In this document: one piece after another, positions 24,301 through 36,599 of the stretch
How positions within the stretch are numbered: the stretch's first letter is position 1
Layout of the letters: each line of letters starts with the position of its first letter
Assembly: GCA_027704905.1 (NCBI GenBank)
Contig: CM051005.1
Location: forward strand, 18,820,152 to 18,884,151
Direction of reading: 5' to 3'
Length of the DNA stretch: 64,000 bases
Origin: Muraenolepis orangiensis
Lineage: Eukaryota; Chordata; Actinopteri; Gadiformes; Muraenolepididae
Position numbers and translations under genes: made by a program
Notes under the pieces: generated by a model
Databases searched by the model: none
What the model saw: only the letters and a program-made list of their open reading frames with translations
Told to the model about the DNA's origin: nothing

Positions 24301-24360
24301 GAGGCTGAGCCGCCAGGCCCGGCCGAGCCGGAGGAGGTCACCGTGGGTCAGGAGAACTGA
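18353..24360 (+). CDS. mier1: Mesoderm induction early response protein 1
   Basis: Nuclear ELM2-SANT corepressor that recruits HDAC1/2. Exons: 18353-18361, 19398-19422, 19785-19933, 20033-20245, 20575-20731, 20832-20896, 21442-21514, 21656-21807, 22579-22660, 22784-22878, 23195-23322, 23751-23878, 23975-24360; 553 residues. It starts MAE and continues DHDFDPSADMLVHDFDDERT, PIHELMSLYGYG, a long Glu/Asp run, then the ELM2 core EIMVGSMYQAETPSGL and VYENDDQLLWNPECLPEGKV. The SANT domain follows: [40 protein letters not shown]. These residues match MIER1 rather than MIER2/3. The C-terminal exon is Pro-, Gly- and Ser-rich and ends in a basic AKRCR-like patch and an acidic tail. All junctions keep frame. 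Confidence 0.97.
21206..21284. repeat. Perfect inverted repeat, 35-bp arms
   Basis: Arms 21206-21240 and 21250-21284 are exact reverse complements around a 9-nt loop. It lies in the mier1 intron between 20896 and 21442. Confidence 0.95.
22078..22225 (+). mobile_element. Partial tRNA-SINE copy in a mier1 intron
   Basis: Contains GGGCACTGCCGAGGTGCCCT, GAGCAAGGCACCAGACCCCT and GCTGCCCACTGCTC of the family seen whole at 56328. The tRNA head is missing. Confidence 0.7.
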
Positions 24361-25860
24361 AGCCGAAGCGCACGGTTAGCGCCGGCTCGATTCCCATGCT
24401 GATTGCGCCCCCCGAGGACAGGGCGTGGTGTGGGGTAGGAAGCTTGAGCCCCAGAGAATGGAGGTCCGGTGGTCCGGATGGTCCACTGTGCCCGACCCCA
24501 ATGACTCACTCCACTGTAAAGTCACCGGTCGGCAACACGCCTCCTGGCTGGTTCGCCCTGCAGTCAAGGCACCCGCCGTGGGGTTGATTGTAAAGGAGTC
24601 AACCCCCCCTCTCACACCGTCTTCCTCCCCCAAACCATCTCCACACCGTCTCCCCTCACTATTATCTTTTTGTATCTCGGACACCCGACTCCCTTGTTTG
24701 TAACGGAGGAATATAAATCACATGATATTTTTTTACATGAGAGATATTTATATTTTTGGAACGAAAAATGAATCGCAATGATTTGGTATGTGCTGTTCAA
24801 GCCTTTGGAACCCTGTTAGAACCCTGTGGAGAAATGTTAAAAAAAAAAAAATGACCAAAATGTAACAAAACTAAAAAACTGGCACAACATAGCTCAACAG
24901 CCAGGCGGTGTTGCTCGCTCACTTTAGTCGCACTTTGTAAGATGTGGAGAAGCAACCATTATTGGCGCTGTTGAAATGCCCCATCCTGCCAGTTTTGGAT
25001 CCATTGTTGTTCATGGTCCCGGCCACATTATGTACTCTATATGATTCTTAAAAATGAACCGCAAGCGGGTTTGTTTGTGTAAAGCAGCTGGCGTCAGTGA
25101 CGTCTCGTACTATACGTGGTTTGCTTAGAGAGAGAGAGAGAGGGTCATCTTTATTCCATAGTTAGTACTTTGCTTGTTTTTTTTTGCTAGACGACGTCTT
25201 GTTTATCGTTTTGTTTTTTATTGTAAAGTGTTTGTGTATAGATTTCCGGTCTCTCGTACAGTCGATAAACTACTTTTGACAACACGACTGACGGACGTGG
25301 TGAGCTAAATCCGTAGACATTCCTGTTGCTTTCTGTCCCCATTTTAAATACTTTTCCGTTCCGACCTCTGCATGTCCCGCCCCCTGCCCAAGGTCACAAG
25401 TTCAATATTCTAGGATGCTTGTTGCCGGGACGATAACGTCAAAGAGGCGAAACTTTTTTTGTTTGAACACATTGTACCCCCCCCCCCCCCTCCCCCCACG
25501 GTGAAATGTGTAGTAGGCGTAGGCTGAAAACATGGCTTGTTGAAACGTTCCCTCTGCCTGTGTGTTCAGCGCAAAAACATTCCCACCAACTGACTCCCAA
25601 CAACGTCCGAGGAGAAGGAGGAAGAAGACGTCGTTGAGGTTCTTGTCCTCCCTGCTCACTGGCGCCGGTCAGAAGAGCTTGTCCTCGCGTCTAAAATGAT
25701 GTTGACTGTTGTCTGTTTTGTTAACTGAATATTATGTTTTTGGTTGTTTTTTTTGTTCTTCAAAAAATGGCAACATGATTATAAGTGTATACCAAGGCCG
25801 ACACTGAATGGAGTTATGTTGGTTATATTTAATAAATTTAGTATTGACATAAACAATGTG
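24361..25860 (+). other. mier1: mier1 3' untranslated region
   Basis: No open gene is present. It is an AT-rich 3' sequence with a short GA repeat (25130-25142), a poly-C run (about 25479-25498) and a polyadenylation signal AATAAA at 25831. Confidence 0.65.
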
Positions 25861-26281
25861 GTATGATTACTACTTAACAATTCAAGATTGGATTATAAAT
25901 AAGTTGCTGAGCTTGACATTAGAGCAGCAAACAGATTAAATGTTCATTTACTTTTGTGTACACACTTAGTGGGTGGGAAATTGCCAAATAACTTCCTAGC
26001 AGTTCTAACACATTAAATATTATATACTAGGTCTATACTGTTAACTGTACAATTTCTTTAGGGTTGTTTTTATTTTTCATAAAATGTGATTGGCTGAGGT
26101 GCAGCCGATCACATCGCGTTCCTGCTCATTAACGCTAAACTAAGCGCACACGAGTTGTTTGTGCACAGCACGCATTACTCGCTGTATCTCCTCATGCACA
26201 CACACACACATGCTGCCGATATTCCTGTTCTTTCCCCTCACATTGCTTTTGTGCATGAATTTTACACCAAATATTCAACTA

Positions 26282-28137
26282 TCAAGTTTATTGTCACTTC
26301 ACAGTTTACACAAGTATAAAGCAGTGGGTGAAAATCTTATGTGCAATACCCAACGACAGACGGCAGTTATAAAAATAAATAAATAAAAATTGAATAAAAC
26401 TGAATAGAATAAAAGTTTAAAAATAAAAACGCAATTTATAAAATGCAATATATCGGCACAGAAAAAGAGCAATATGTATATATAAAAAATGTAATAAAAT
26501 ATACATTGTTAATGCTATACGCCCTTGTTCAGCAGAGTGATGGCCTGACTGTGGAAGCTATCTCTGAGTATTTGTACGGCACTTGATACTGCGGTATCGC
26601 CTGCCTGACGGTAAAAGTGAATACAGTTCGTGGCTGGGGTGGGCATTGTCTTTTATGATGTTTGGCCTTGGCCACGCACCGCTGGTTGTATATATCCAGG
26701 AGGGAGGGGAGCTCACCTCCAACGATATACTGGCCCGTCCGCACCACCCTTTGAAGCGCTCTGCGCTCGAGTGCGGTGCAGTTCCCGGTGATACACCCTG
26801 TAAGAACACTCGATGGTGCCGTTATAGAATGTTCTCAGGATGCGGGGGCCCATGCTGAATTTCCTCAGACGCCTGAGGAAATACAGGCGTTGTTGGGCCC
26901 TTTTTGGTGTGCGTGGACCATGTGAGGTCCTCGGAGATGTGCACGCCGAGGAACTTGAAGCTGCTGACCCTCTCTACTGCAACACCGTTGATGGAGATAG
27001 AGCTGTGCTCTCCTCTCTGCTTCCTGTAGTCCACGATCAGCTCCTTGGTCTTCTTGACGTTGAGGGCGAGGCTGTTCTCCTGGCACCACTGCTCCAGCGA
27101 TCCGATCTCCCTGTCTCGTTGTCGCCGGCGATCAGGCCCATCACTGTCGTGTTGTCAGCAAACTTGATGACGTTGGAGCTGTGCATAGCCATGCAGTCGT
27201 GGGTGTAGAGGGAGTAGAGGAAAGGGCTCAGCACGCATCCCTGGGGGGCTCCCGTGTTGAGGGTCAGTGGCTCTGAGGTGGTGCTGCCCATCCTCACTAC
27301 CTGGCGGCGGCGGCGGTCCACAGGAGGTCCAGTATCCAGCTGCACGTGGATGGGGGCACGCCTAGACCTCTAAGCTTGGTGTCGAGCTTGGCAGGAACTA
27401 TCGTGTTGAACGCTGAGCTGTAGTCGACAAACAGCATTCGCACATAACAGTTCTTTCCCTCCAGGTGGGAAAGGGCAGTGTGGAGGGCCATGGCAATTGC
27501 GTCGTCCGTGGATCTGTTTTGACGATATGCAAATTGCCATGGGTCCAGCGTGGCAGGTAACACAGAGCAAATAATGTCCTTGACCAACCTCTCGAAGCAT
27601 TTGCTGACAATCGAGGTGAGGGCTACAGGTCTATAGTCATTCAGGCATGTTACCTTGGGTTGTTTAGGGACAGGCACGATGGTGGACATCTTGAAGACCG
27701 CGGGAACAACAGCCTGGGACAGGGAGAGGTTGAAGATGTCTGCAAAGACTCCTGCCAACTGGTCTGCGCATGCTCTGAGGACGCGGCCCGGGATGTCGTC
27801 GGGGCCTGCCGCCTTACGGATGTTCAGCCGCTTGAAGGTGCGGCGCACATCCGCCTCCGAGATGTTCAGCAGGCTGGCCTCCTCAGGCGGCGCTGGCTTC
27901 GGCGGGCTGCCGTTCACGTCGAACCAAGCAAAAAAAGTATTTAGCTCTCCTGGGAGGGAGGTAGAGGAGTTCTCTACACAACTGGTTCTCCCTCTGAAGT
28001 TCGTTATCATCTGTAGCCCCTGCCACATACCCCTCGCGTTGTTTGTTCTGGGTTTGTTCATCGCTATGTGTTGTGAGCGCACCGTTGTGTATACGAGGTT
28101 GGTTGTGTTTCAGCATGGGGTCGACTATAACTGACAC
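26282..28137 (-). mobile_element. 5'-truncated L2/CR1-type LINE with broken reverse transcriptase
   Basis: The minus strand encodes reverse-transcriptase blocks in the order DIPGRVLRACADQLAGVFAD, NDYRPVALTSIVSKCFERLV, PWQFAYRQNRSTDDAIAMAL and MLFVDYSSAFNTIVP (about 27.3-28.1 kb). Shifted frames then give GAPQGCVLSPFLYSLYTHDC, VIKFADNTTVMG and FKFLGVHISEDLTWS down to about 26.9 kb. The catalytic FADD box reads FADN and at least two frameshifts break the ORF, so it is dead. The endonuclease end is missing. The 3' tail at about 26282-26335 is the complement of TGACAATAAACTTGA and matches the solo tails at 4345 and 35135. The clade call is by motif only. Confidence 0.88.
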
Positions 28138-28139
28138 TG

Positions 28140-28320
28140 ACTTGGACTCTACGGCCCCCTCCCCAAAGTCAACACATGCTCAGGGGCCCCTGGACTGTGG
28201 GATAAGATGAGATAGGTATTAGTATTTTTTGTGTGTGCTTTTATTCCCCCTGTGTCAACTGTTGCACCTTAATTTCCCTCGGGATTAATAAAGTAATCTG
28301 AATCTGAATCTGAATCTGAA
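28140..28320 (+). mobile_element. LINE 3' tail ending in (CTGAAT)n
   Basis: Contains TTTCCCTCGGGATTAATAAAG followed by AATCTG repeats, a common type of fish non-LTR 3' end. It lies head-to-head with the minus-strand LINE just before it. Confidence 0.6.
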
Positions 28321-28329
28321 TAGTTAGGC

Positions 28330-30470
28330 TGCTGCTGTATCCACATGTAAATCCCTGCTCAAGTTGTATTTTACACCAAGCAATGAACTGTTCACTTGAC
28401 TTTGTTTGAGTAGCATGAACTCACTTTTTGTTGTGTTGGTTTTCTGAGTTGTATGCATTTAAATGTATTTTTTCTTAAGTAACTTATTGTAAGGGAAGTG
28501 TGATACAAAATGGTTCATTGCCACATCTGGGGAAACAAAATGTGTGCTCTATGCAACAACAACTTTGGAAATGATGGTGATGAACATGGAAAGAACAAAA
28601 CTATGGAAAAACTATACACCACAACGTTGGAGTAATAAACTGGCAACTACTTGGAGAGGACTACAAAGCAGAAAAGGTCAACTACAGGAAACTATGTTCA
28701 GACACGTTGGGCAGCAGCCGTTCCAACATCTAGGAATCATGAGTGACTGAAACGGTACCATTGCTTTCATGGAGGAACGTGTACATTTAATTCAATCGTT
28801 TTGGGCTCTTATTTCCATCTTGTTAACCATTTAAGCCAGCTCATTTTCCTTATTTTTTTTAAATTGATTTATTTTTGGTCTGCTGCCCTAGCTGTGATGC
28901 TTCCAGCCGTAAACGTCACCGTTCATTACAGATCATTTGGAATTGTTGAGAAAACTATTGGGCAAGTAGACAAATCGCAGTACAAGGGTTTGCAGTGTAC
29001 TAGACTTCAACATCAGTGTATTCTTGCCCAGACCGATCTCTGACACATTGAATGTCTTGACATGAAACCACGAGGAACCAATGACACTCCATTCTGGAGA
29101 ATGGCATGGCAATCTCCTTCTGCCGAGCGCTGACATTGCTTCCCCTCGGGAATCTACAAGGGTCACCCAATCACACTCTATACACTTACCCTTAGCAACA
29201 TTTGCACTGGCAAATTCGGCTCCTTTTTAGTACAACACATTTCTATATGCATATTTTACCAAAAGTCCATTGGAAGATTTCTATGAACATTGGCCAAAAA
29301 AGACCAGTAAAGTTGACTTTTCTCAATAACTTAATATTCATTGGAAGTACTTGGTGGTTCGGCTCGAGGGGTAATCTCAATGTATTGTGTTGAGTCAGGT
29401 TTCCATGACTATAGTGGCCCATCCATGGGGGCCCATCTTGCCACAGTGGCTGATGCTGATGAATGCGTTGAACGCCCCCTGCTGGAGGATAAAGGCAACT
29501 TCCGAGCAGACCTCTTGGAGCTGTTGTCAGGGTAAAAGAGTAAAATCAAATGTATCTTTGAAATCGAGGACCTGATGCTGGGAGCTGTAGGTGGACAGGA
29601 GACTAACGATACAGTAAAGTAGATTCGGACTGGTAAGATTGCTATAAAAAATGTTCGGTTAATAGACACTAGCAGCAGAACTCTCTGAACACTTAAACTT
29701 CTATATGAATTTATTTTAAGTTGTTTATTTTTACTAGGACTAGCTTCATGATTTCTCTGGGTGATTTGTGTATTCGAGCCATGAATGGGTCATTTAAGAT
29801 TACTCTTTACACTAGAAGCACATTATGGAAAATCAAGGCAGAATTACTAACTTTGTTACAATATATAAACATGCATGGCGAGCTGTTGGAATGGAATTTA
29901 ACTAAGCAAAAGGAGTGATATATATTCTATGAACAAGGGGGGGGGGGGGGGGGGAAGTCTGCTAATCAAGAGCAATTGCGTATACTTTCAGATTGCCAGA
30001 GGCTACACAGGTGACAGCTCACCTGGAGGTCCTGGTGTCGACTACTTGTCAAGACAGACCAACTCCTCCTCCAGCAAAGCTAAACAATTCTTAAGAGTGA
30101 TGGTTAAATCGGACTGTAAAATCCAGGAACGGGAGCCAGGAACTGGTATTGTAGCCATATTGTAGGGAACTATTGGTAGTAATTATACTCTTAATTTAGT
30201 ACTATTAACTAAATCATTTACTGGGAACTTGCTAGAGCGTAACTAGGTTCATCAGTCAATGGTAACTGGGCATTTGGGCCACCAGGATTGAAGAGTGACT
30301 GGTGCTGAAGATCACTGCCCTCATGACCCCTAACTTAAAAATTCATACTTGGTCTAGTTGTGCCTTCCCTAGTAAGACTATATATAAAGGATGCAAAGGT
30401 TTTTGCCTATGAAAAAAAGTCATTTACTTTAATTTTTAATTTTTGTATGTTACACAATGCTTGCTTTTAC
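28330..30470. other. Intergenic sequence with no recognised gene
   Basis: Only short frames without family resemblance. A poly-G run lies at about 29938-29954. It is probably old repeat-derived or plain intergenic DNA between mier1 and slc35d1. Confidence 0.5.
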
Positions 30471-30478
30471 GGTAGTTT

Positions 30479-30722
30479 GGGGCGGCAGTAGCTGTTAGTC
30501 TGTTGGGACTTGGCTATCACTGCAGTGCCCGAAACACCCGGGCACTGCAGAGGTGCCCTTGAGCAAGGCACCAGACCCCTACACTGCTCCCCGGGCTCCT
30601 GTATATAAAAATGACCGCACACTGTTCCTAATACTAGGAGGAGTTAAATGCAGAGAAACTAATTTCACTGTGTGTACATGTATGTGACCAATAAAGAGGA
30701 TTCAATCCTCCAGATTTAGATT
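30479..30722 (+). mobile_element. tRNA-derived SINE copy
   Basis: Starts GGGGCGGCAGTAGCTG and carries GAGCAAGGCACCAGACCCCT. It ends AATAAAGAGGATTCAATCCT. The B-box area has been altered. Confidence 0.75.
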
Positions 30723-31204
30723 TAGCTCTAACTTATACCTAATGTTTCTCAACTCTTACCAAATACATAAACTTAACCATCTCAAACGTAATGCCTAAAC
30801 GGAATTTACCATAATACAATCTCTCAAAAAAAACACCTACACTTAACCATAACTAACAGTATATCAAAAATAAACACACCTAACCCCCCCATTCAAACTT
30901 CGTGCCTAATAACCATCCTTAATCGTATACCAAAACAGACGGGTTTCCAACTATCTGAACCCAGTGTGTGTCCCTGCAGCAGAAGGAGGCCCATGGTGAG
31001 CAGAGAGCAGGTGAGGATGCTGATGAGAATTGGCTCCAGTCTCTCAAAGGGAGCCCAAATGTATCTATTCCAGAATTCCATCCTCTGGCACAAATGTTTG
31101 ACCATGGGAAACTGTATCAATCCACTACAGGGCACCGGGACTGAACACAGTTGATCAATGCCAGTCCCTCAAGTGTATTTGGCCCAAATTAACTCCTGAA
31201 TAGT

Positions 31205-31440
31205 TTTTATCCACAGGCAGTGCGCCTACTGAACTGATAGGAGTGCTGCCACTTTCACTTCACAACATTACACTTACATACTTTGCTGGACTTATTACAG
31301 CTACTGCACTGTACTGCACTGTACTCATGCTGCTGCACTACTGCACTTTAAATGGCTTTTAAATATTTTTGCACATTCAACAGATGTTCATCTATCGTCA
31401 CTTTGCTGTCCTTTTTGTTCATTTTTATATATCTTTTTAG
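31205..31440 (+). mobile_element. LINE 3' fragment (family B)
   Basis: Carries TTTTATCCACAGGCAGTGCG, CTGCACTGTACTGCACTGTA and CTTTAAATGGCTTTTAAAT, as in the fuller copies at 54725 and 60655. Its tail is replaced by (AGT)n at about 31438-31460. Confidence 0.65.
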
Positions 31441-32715
31441 TAGTAGTAGTAGTAGTAGAACCTTTATTTAGCCAGGAAAATCAATTAAGAACTAATTCTT
31501 ATTTTCAATGATGACCTGACAGGAGGCAAAAGGCTTCCTGAGGGGATGGGGGTTGGGAGGAAGAAAATAAAAAGACAGACTCCGGGCACTACAGAACCCA
31601 GGAGACAACACAATGACACAGAGCAGAGATGACAGGCATAGCAGTTAAACATCTCGAAAACAATACTGCTATGGTTCAATCAGTCATTAAAATAATATAG
31701 AACATTCATCCATTCATTCATTCCTTCATGGCAATGCATACTATAGGAGAGGTCAAGACATTGGTAGTGAGCATCAGGCAAAGCAGCTGCATGTGTGTAC
31801 CAGGGTGTTTGTAATAGTGTCCTTGAAGGTGCGGGGGGGAGATAAAGGTCTTCATTTTCAAGGTTTTTTGTATGATATTCCAGCTATCCGCTGCTGCAAA
31901 CTGAAAGGCGGAGCGGCCCAAGGATGTATGGGCTTTGGGGATCTTTAGCAGGATGTTTGTAGCTGACCGGGTGTTGTGCGTCGGGGGTGGGCGGAGTTGC
32001 AGTAATTGTGTGAGGTAGAAGGGGGTGAGGCCTAGGAGTGTTTTATAAACAAACATCAGCCAGTGGATGTTGCGCCTGGTCTCAAGAGAGGGCCAGTTAG
32101 CCAGAGAGTACAGATCACAGTGATGTGTCCTGTAGGGGCCATTGGTGGCCAAGCGGATGGCGGAGAGATACAGAACGTCTAAATGATCGAGAGCTCCTTT
32201 ACACGCCGAGCGGTAGATGGTATCACCGTAGTCGAACAGAGGAAGGACAGTCATCTGGACCAGAGAGAGTTTAGCAGATGAAGTGAATGAGGAGCGATTC
32301 CTATATAGAAAGCTGAGTCTAGCTTTAACCTTGGTCTGAATTTTGGAGAGATGTTCTGAGAATGACAGATTACTGTCAATCCAAAATATTTATAAGATTT
32401 AACTATTTCGAGGTCTCGGCCTTCGGCGGTCACAATAGTGCCAGTTTGGGAGGCACCACTGCGGCCAAGCCACATAATCTTGGTTTTAGTGGTGTTCAGG
32501 ACCAGGCCAAGGGCAGAGAGATGTGACTGGATTCTCTGAAAACTATCCTGAAGAGTTTTCAGGACAGTATCTGGGGAAGGGCCAGCAGTGTACAGAATCG
32601 TGTCATCGGCATATAGGTGGATAGAGGAATTTCCCACAGATTTTTTGAGATATATACTGTGGGAGGGACTGGGGAGTAGGCATTCCAATGTACAATCAAT
32701 ATCTTGTATCTTCAT
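31440..32715 (-). mobile_element. Second LINE fragment, reverse transcriptase C-terminal part
   Basis: The minus strand encodes SSIHLYADDTILYTAGPS (an intact YADD box), then LGLVLNTTKTKIMWLGRSG and, in a second frame, LPLFDYGDTIYRSA, HCDLYSLANWPSLETRRNIH and SLGRSAFQFAAADSWNII. One frame break near 32.25-32.4 kb separates the two parts. The 3' end is at about 31440-31520, where the minus strand reads TGGCTAAATAAAGGTTCTAC with a (TAC)n tail. It is a different family from the LINE at 26-28 kb. Confidence 0.85.
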
Positions 32716-32719
32716 TGGA

Positions 32720-33754
32720 ATTGTCTTAGTCTTATTTTTGGTCTTCCATGCCAGTCCATTTACACAATATCACCCGAGAGGGAGTGCTGTTATACAGTGT
32801 ATCTGTATTAGGCTTGGATTCAGTTGTAGGTTCGAGGCGGTGCCTAAGAAACACTCCTGTAAAGCAGAGTGATGCATGTAATAGTAATCATGGTCCCAGT
32901 GCGGTTATGCTATCAGATAGCTTGCTCGGAACTGACTCTTGTGTAATGTATTGCCACAGCCCCACTACCAGTATACAATGTTTGTAGGCGCTTGTGTTTC
33001 TGTACCTCTTACGCAAGTACTTTTTACTTATGTTTAGAATTTTTACCACAACCACCGGGAGATTTATATTTTTTATTTTTCATTTCATTTTTTGTAACTT
33101 TTCAGGTGATAAGAATGTTATATAGAGGGGGCGATTGCCATTGTTAATACTATAATGCTGTGCTTTACAATTGACATCATGCTTATCTTTTGGATGTTGG
33201 CAAGACGTGCCCTTTACAGAATGCACATGGAGTGTGCCGATCTCTATTTCATGGTTTGAGCTGTATGAACGGAAAGTCTTGATACTTTCCATGACAATAG
33301 AAGAACTTGGGAGTGGCAGCGGACGGGTTGGCACCTCCAGCTGGTTCCATAACCAGGTTTCATTAACCTGGATCTAGTGTGCATGTAAATGCAGCCTGAC
33401 TGGTCTGCAAATCCTTGGGGAATCGCTGAACTTAAATTATATGCAAACAAGGAGTGTTTCTGCTGTTCATAGCAAAACGTTCATAACAATGCCTCTTTTT
33501 ATATGAAAAAATAACTGGAGTGTTATTTAACTGAGAATGTATAAGATTGTCAAGCACATTGGATGCCTAAAAAAGTATTTAGCATTACCTGTACATTAAA
33601 ACATGTTCATTAGCTTATATTTAGAACGTAATCAAAGGCAGTTGTAGATATTCCTCCGTGGAGGAGAACGTCATACTTCATTGTTCTAGGAATGTTCTGT
33701 GAAATGAAAAGGCACATATTTCAGAAACATTGGAACATACAACTTTTATCATTT
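32720..33754. other. Probable slc35d1 3' flank
   Basis: No gene-like frame. It is AT-rich, directly downstream of the slc35d1 stop on the minus strand, and likely holds that gene's 3' UTR. I could not fix a polyadenylation site. Confidence 0.4.
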
Positions 33755-36165
33755 TCATTCGTTGGCATACAAATGTGAGTTGTTTGTCTTACTTGATTTC
33801 TCCTGTGTGAAGGTGATATGGGAGTACACCAAGCTTCCGGCAATACTGCGGTGGGCAGTGAAATGATTGTAGTCATTGGTCAAGTTAAACAACTACAAAC
33901 ATGGACAGCAGGTCCAATAAGTGCTTGTTTTTACCTTATGTGAAGGCCAATGAAGTTGGTCCAAGTGAAAGTGTAGTCTCCGCCCAACGCCATACCAATG
34001 TACGTGACAAAGATGTTCTGTCGGAGACACAGCAAAGGAGGGATGTCAAAAAAAAAGGCACACTCAATATGAAACTATTTGTGAAAATCCTGACTTGTCC
34101 AATTTGAAAACAACCTACTTTAATACAGCCCACGATGGAGGTGGTTAGGGCGGAGTTGAGCAGAGTGCAAAGCACAGTGGCGTACATCAGGATGAATCTG
34201 CCAAAGTCAGGGTTTTCAGTTAGTGGGAATAATAATAGAAAAGGGTTAAATGATACCTTGCAGTGTATTATAATTGTGATAAATGTGCTCACCCAAAAAT
34301 ACAGGAGAGAAGAAACTGTGCGACAAAGAGTCCATCCGACCAGCCGCCAAACTCCATCGCCTGAGCAAGGAAGCATCCACGCACACGCAATCCCATTAGT
34401 CCGTGAGAAGAAAGTGGTGCCAATGAGGATGTTATCACAAAGCCAATTGTTAGCTACGGTTAGCCAACTTATTGTATACTTTTACCTGAGCACTGGTTCC
34501 GCTCTTGGAGGCTTGGTAGGAAGGAAATGCACTTATGACTTCTGGTGACCAGTAGTTCTCTGGCCTATCTACTGTATGTTGAATGACCTCATGCAAATCG
34601 CTTTGGACAAAAGTGTCTGCTAAAATGACTGCAATGCAGTGTTATTATAATACGCTTCACTTACCATTTGCAAGTCCCCTGCATAGAAAGCGTAAGCCAG
34701 TGTCGGGAAAATCATGACCAGTGCATTGTAGTAAAGGAGACCATATTTTCCAATCTCCTGTTAAAACAGATGAAAACAGGTGTTTTAATATACCTGTACT
34801 TGAATATACCTCTTAAATCAGTATGTGTACAGTTGACACCCACCACCACAGCATGGAAGACTTCACCACTTTACCTGAGAGTCGAGTTTCCTCTTTATGT
34901 AGGCACCGCTGGCGGCTGAGCAAACGTTGTTCAGCATTACGAACGTGTATCCCACCAGATCGAAGGACAGGTCGGAGCTACAGAGGAGAATGTGAGAACA
35001 TGCTGGGACAGGAGACACGGACACGGCAAACGAGGAGCGTGGCCACTAATTTAACCACCGGCGTGTCTTCTTTTCTAAACTTATTTTATTCTATTTGATC
35101 TTATTTGTATAAGTGCTGTCTGTCGTCGGGTATTGCACATATGATTTTCACTCACGGCTTTATACTTGTGTAAACTGTGAAGTGACAATAAACTTGACTT
35201 GACTCTTACCTTGCAGCAACCACCGCGCCCAATATCATGGCAAACACTGTCCACTTGATGGCTCTGGAGAAAGTCTTTCTGTGTGAGGAGGCAAATGGAT
35301 TGAGTGTATTATATTACATTCATCACCCCTTCTCTAGTGCTTTGTTGTAAACGTGGTGTAGACTGGACTCACTTCAGCAGGAGCCCCTCAAACACCATGG
35401 TGAGCAAAATGGCGAATCTCCTTAACACTGTGAACATGGGCAGACTGTTGGGCAGAGAATGAACAAGCCATACTGTATCAAAGCCTCAAATGTTTATGAA
35501 TTACAGAAGACTAAACGGATTATTGAATAGTAACGTGAGCCTTACTTGAGCCTCTGCGTCCCAAACAGCCCTGATATCTGATTGCCGGCATACAGAAGAG
35601 GAAGGGGGAACATCTGTACAGGGGGAAACACAAAGTTGAAACACAGGAACCCCGCATAAATACCCTTTATTTTTAACGAATTGCACTCGACATTCATCAC
35701 CTTTTTTGGTATAGTATAATCCATATCTGGGAATGTGATGACACCGAGCGCCTTGGCGGTCCTCAGCACCACAATAGTGGCCAGCATCTGTACGACGGGA
35801 ATTATCAATAGCGGATCAATGTGTCGTATTGTCACTTATTTGCTGCGGACATGGAGGTTAAAAGCTTACTTGGCCGATTCCCACACATGTTGACGACGGA
35901 AACCTGCAGTGAGAAAACAAACATGAACAGGTTGGTTGCCCATACATAGGCGGCTACAAAGTTCAAAGCACTTAGGTCAGGTCCCTTACCTGTAACTTGT
36001 GAGGACGCTTTTATTCACCACGACGATAAGAAACGAGCTAATGCCGTAAAACGCCGCAGCCAACAGCTTGCGGAAGACCGCGTTGTCCGATTTGACGCAG
36101 TTGTCCGGTTTATTCGACAATGTCGGCTCTTTTTGCGGACGTTTGCGCCGCTGAACTTCAGCCAT
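33755..36165 (-). CDS. slc35d1: Nucleotide-sugar transporter SLC35D1 (UDP-GlcA/UDP-GalNAc type)
   Basis: Multi-pass ER/Golgi antiporter that supplies UDP-sugars for glycan and proteoglycan synthesis. Exons on the minus strand: 36165-35990, 35903-35870, 35787-35701, 35613-35546, 35444-35373, 35278-35210, 34977-34875, 34757-34665, 34360-34293, 34197-34119, 34017-33935, 33845-33755; about 340 residues with frame kept at all 11 junctions. Family blocks: KLLAAAFYGISSFLIVVVNK, PLPLLYAGNQISGLFGTQRL, PMFTVLRRFAIL, KYGLLYYNALVMIFPTLAY, FILMYATVLCTLLNSALTT, GCIKN and DYTFTWTNFIGLHISIAGSL. The final exon could instead splice on after SxKS, but reading through to TGA gives a tail (SSKTNNSH) resembling the mammalian one. 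Its place between mier1 and serbp1 supports the d1 paralogue. Confidence 0.95.
35135..35203 (+). mobile_element. Solo LINE 3' tail (family A) touching a slc35d1 donor
   Basis: TTATACTTGTGTAAACTGTG and GACAATAAACTTGACTTGAC, nearly identical to 4345-4406. It ends 1-2 nt from the minus-strand donor GTAAG (35205-35209). Confidence 0.8.
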
Positions 36166-36240
36166 GATGATGTTAAGTCGGTGAGATGACGCGGTGGGCG
36201 GGGCGTCGTGACGTAGTCACTATTTACTTATCATATATAA
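36166..36240 (-). promoter_or_regulatory. slc35d1 5' UTR and proximal promoter
   Basis: GC-rich block just upstream of the start codon, with GGGCGGGG-type Sp1 sites on the plus strand (36196-36208) and CGTGACGTAG, a CRE-like core. The rest is inference. Confidence 0.4.
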
Positions 36241-36599
36241 CGCTTTTCCCCCGGGCTCATCATATACAACACTGTTTAACCATTATACTCATGGGTTACC
36301 CTAGATAATCATAATCCAACAGCTACTAGACATTGCTGTTGTTTATGTTTGATTAAACATGTTAGTGCGCAAAAGATTGAGTTCAGATTCAAATTAAACT
36401 AAAATTCGCTCCGAGGCGAGAGACTGTGTATGATATATGATGGAGTAAACCTTGGTTTGTAAATACGCAGTTAAACGGCAAATGTCTCCATCTACTGGCC
36501 ATTAGTGTGTATTGTGTGTAATTGGCCCTCGAACTTTCCCTAGACATTACCCACACTGGGAAAAACTATGGTCACTGTTGTTCTCGGCTCAGCCATTAC

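Noticed and set aside
28544..28750. 68-codon plus-strand frame rich in Met, Gln and Arg
   Set aside because: No recognisable family, no splice context, and it lies in the intergenic retrotransposon-rich gap.
29341..29669. Small overlapping frames at 29.3-29.7 kb
   Set aside because: Short, overlapping on both strands, and without domains or splice context. Treated as noise in the repeat-rich gap.
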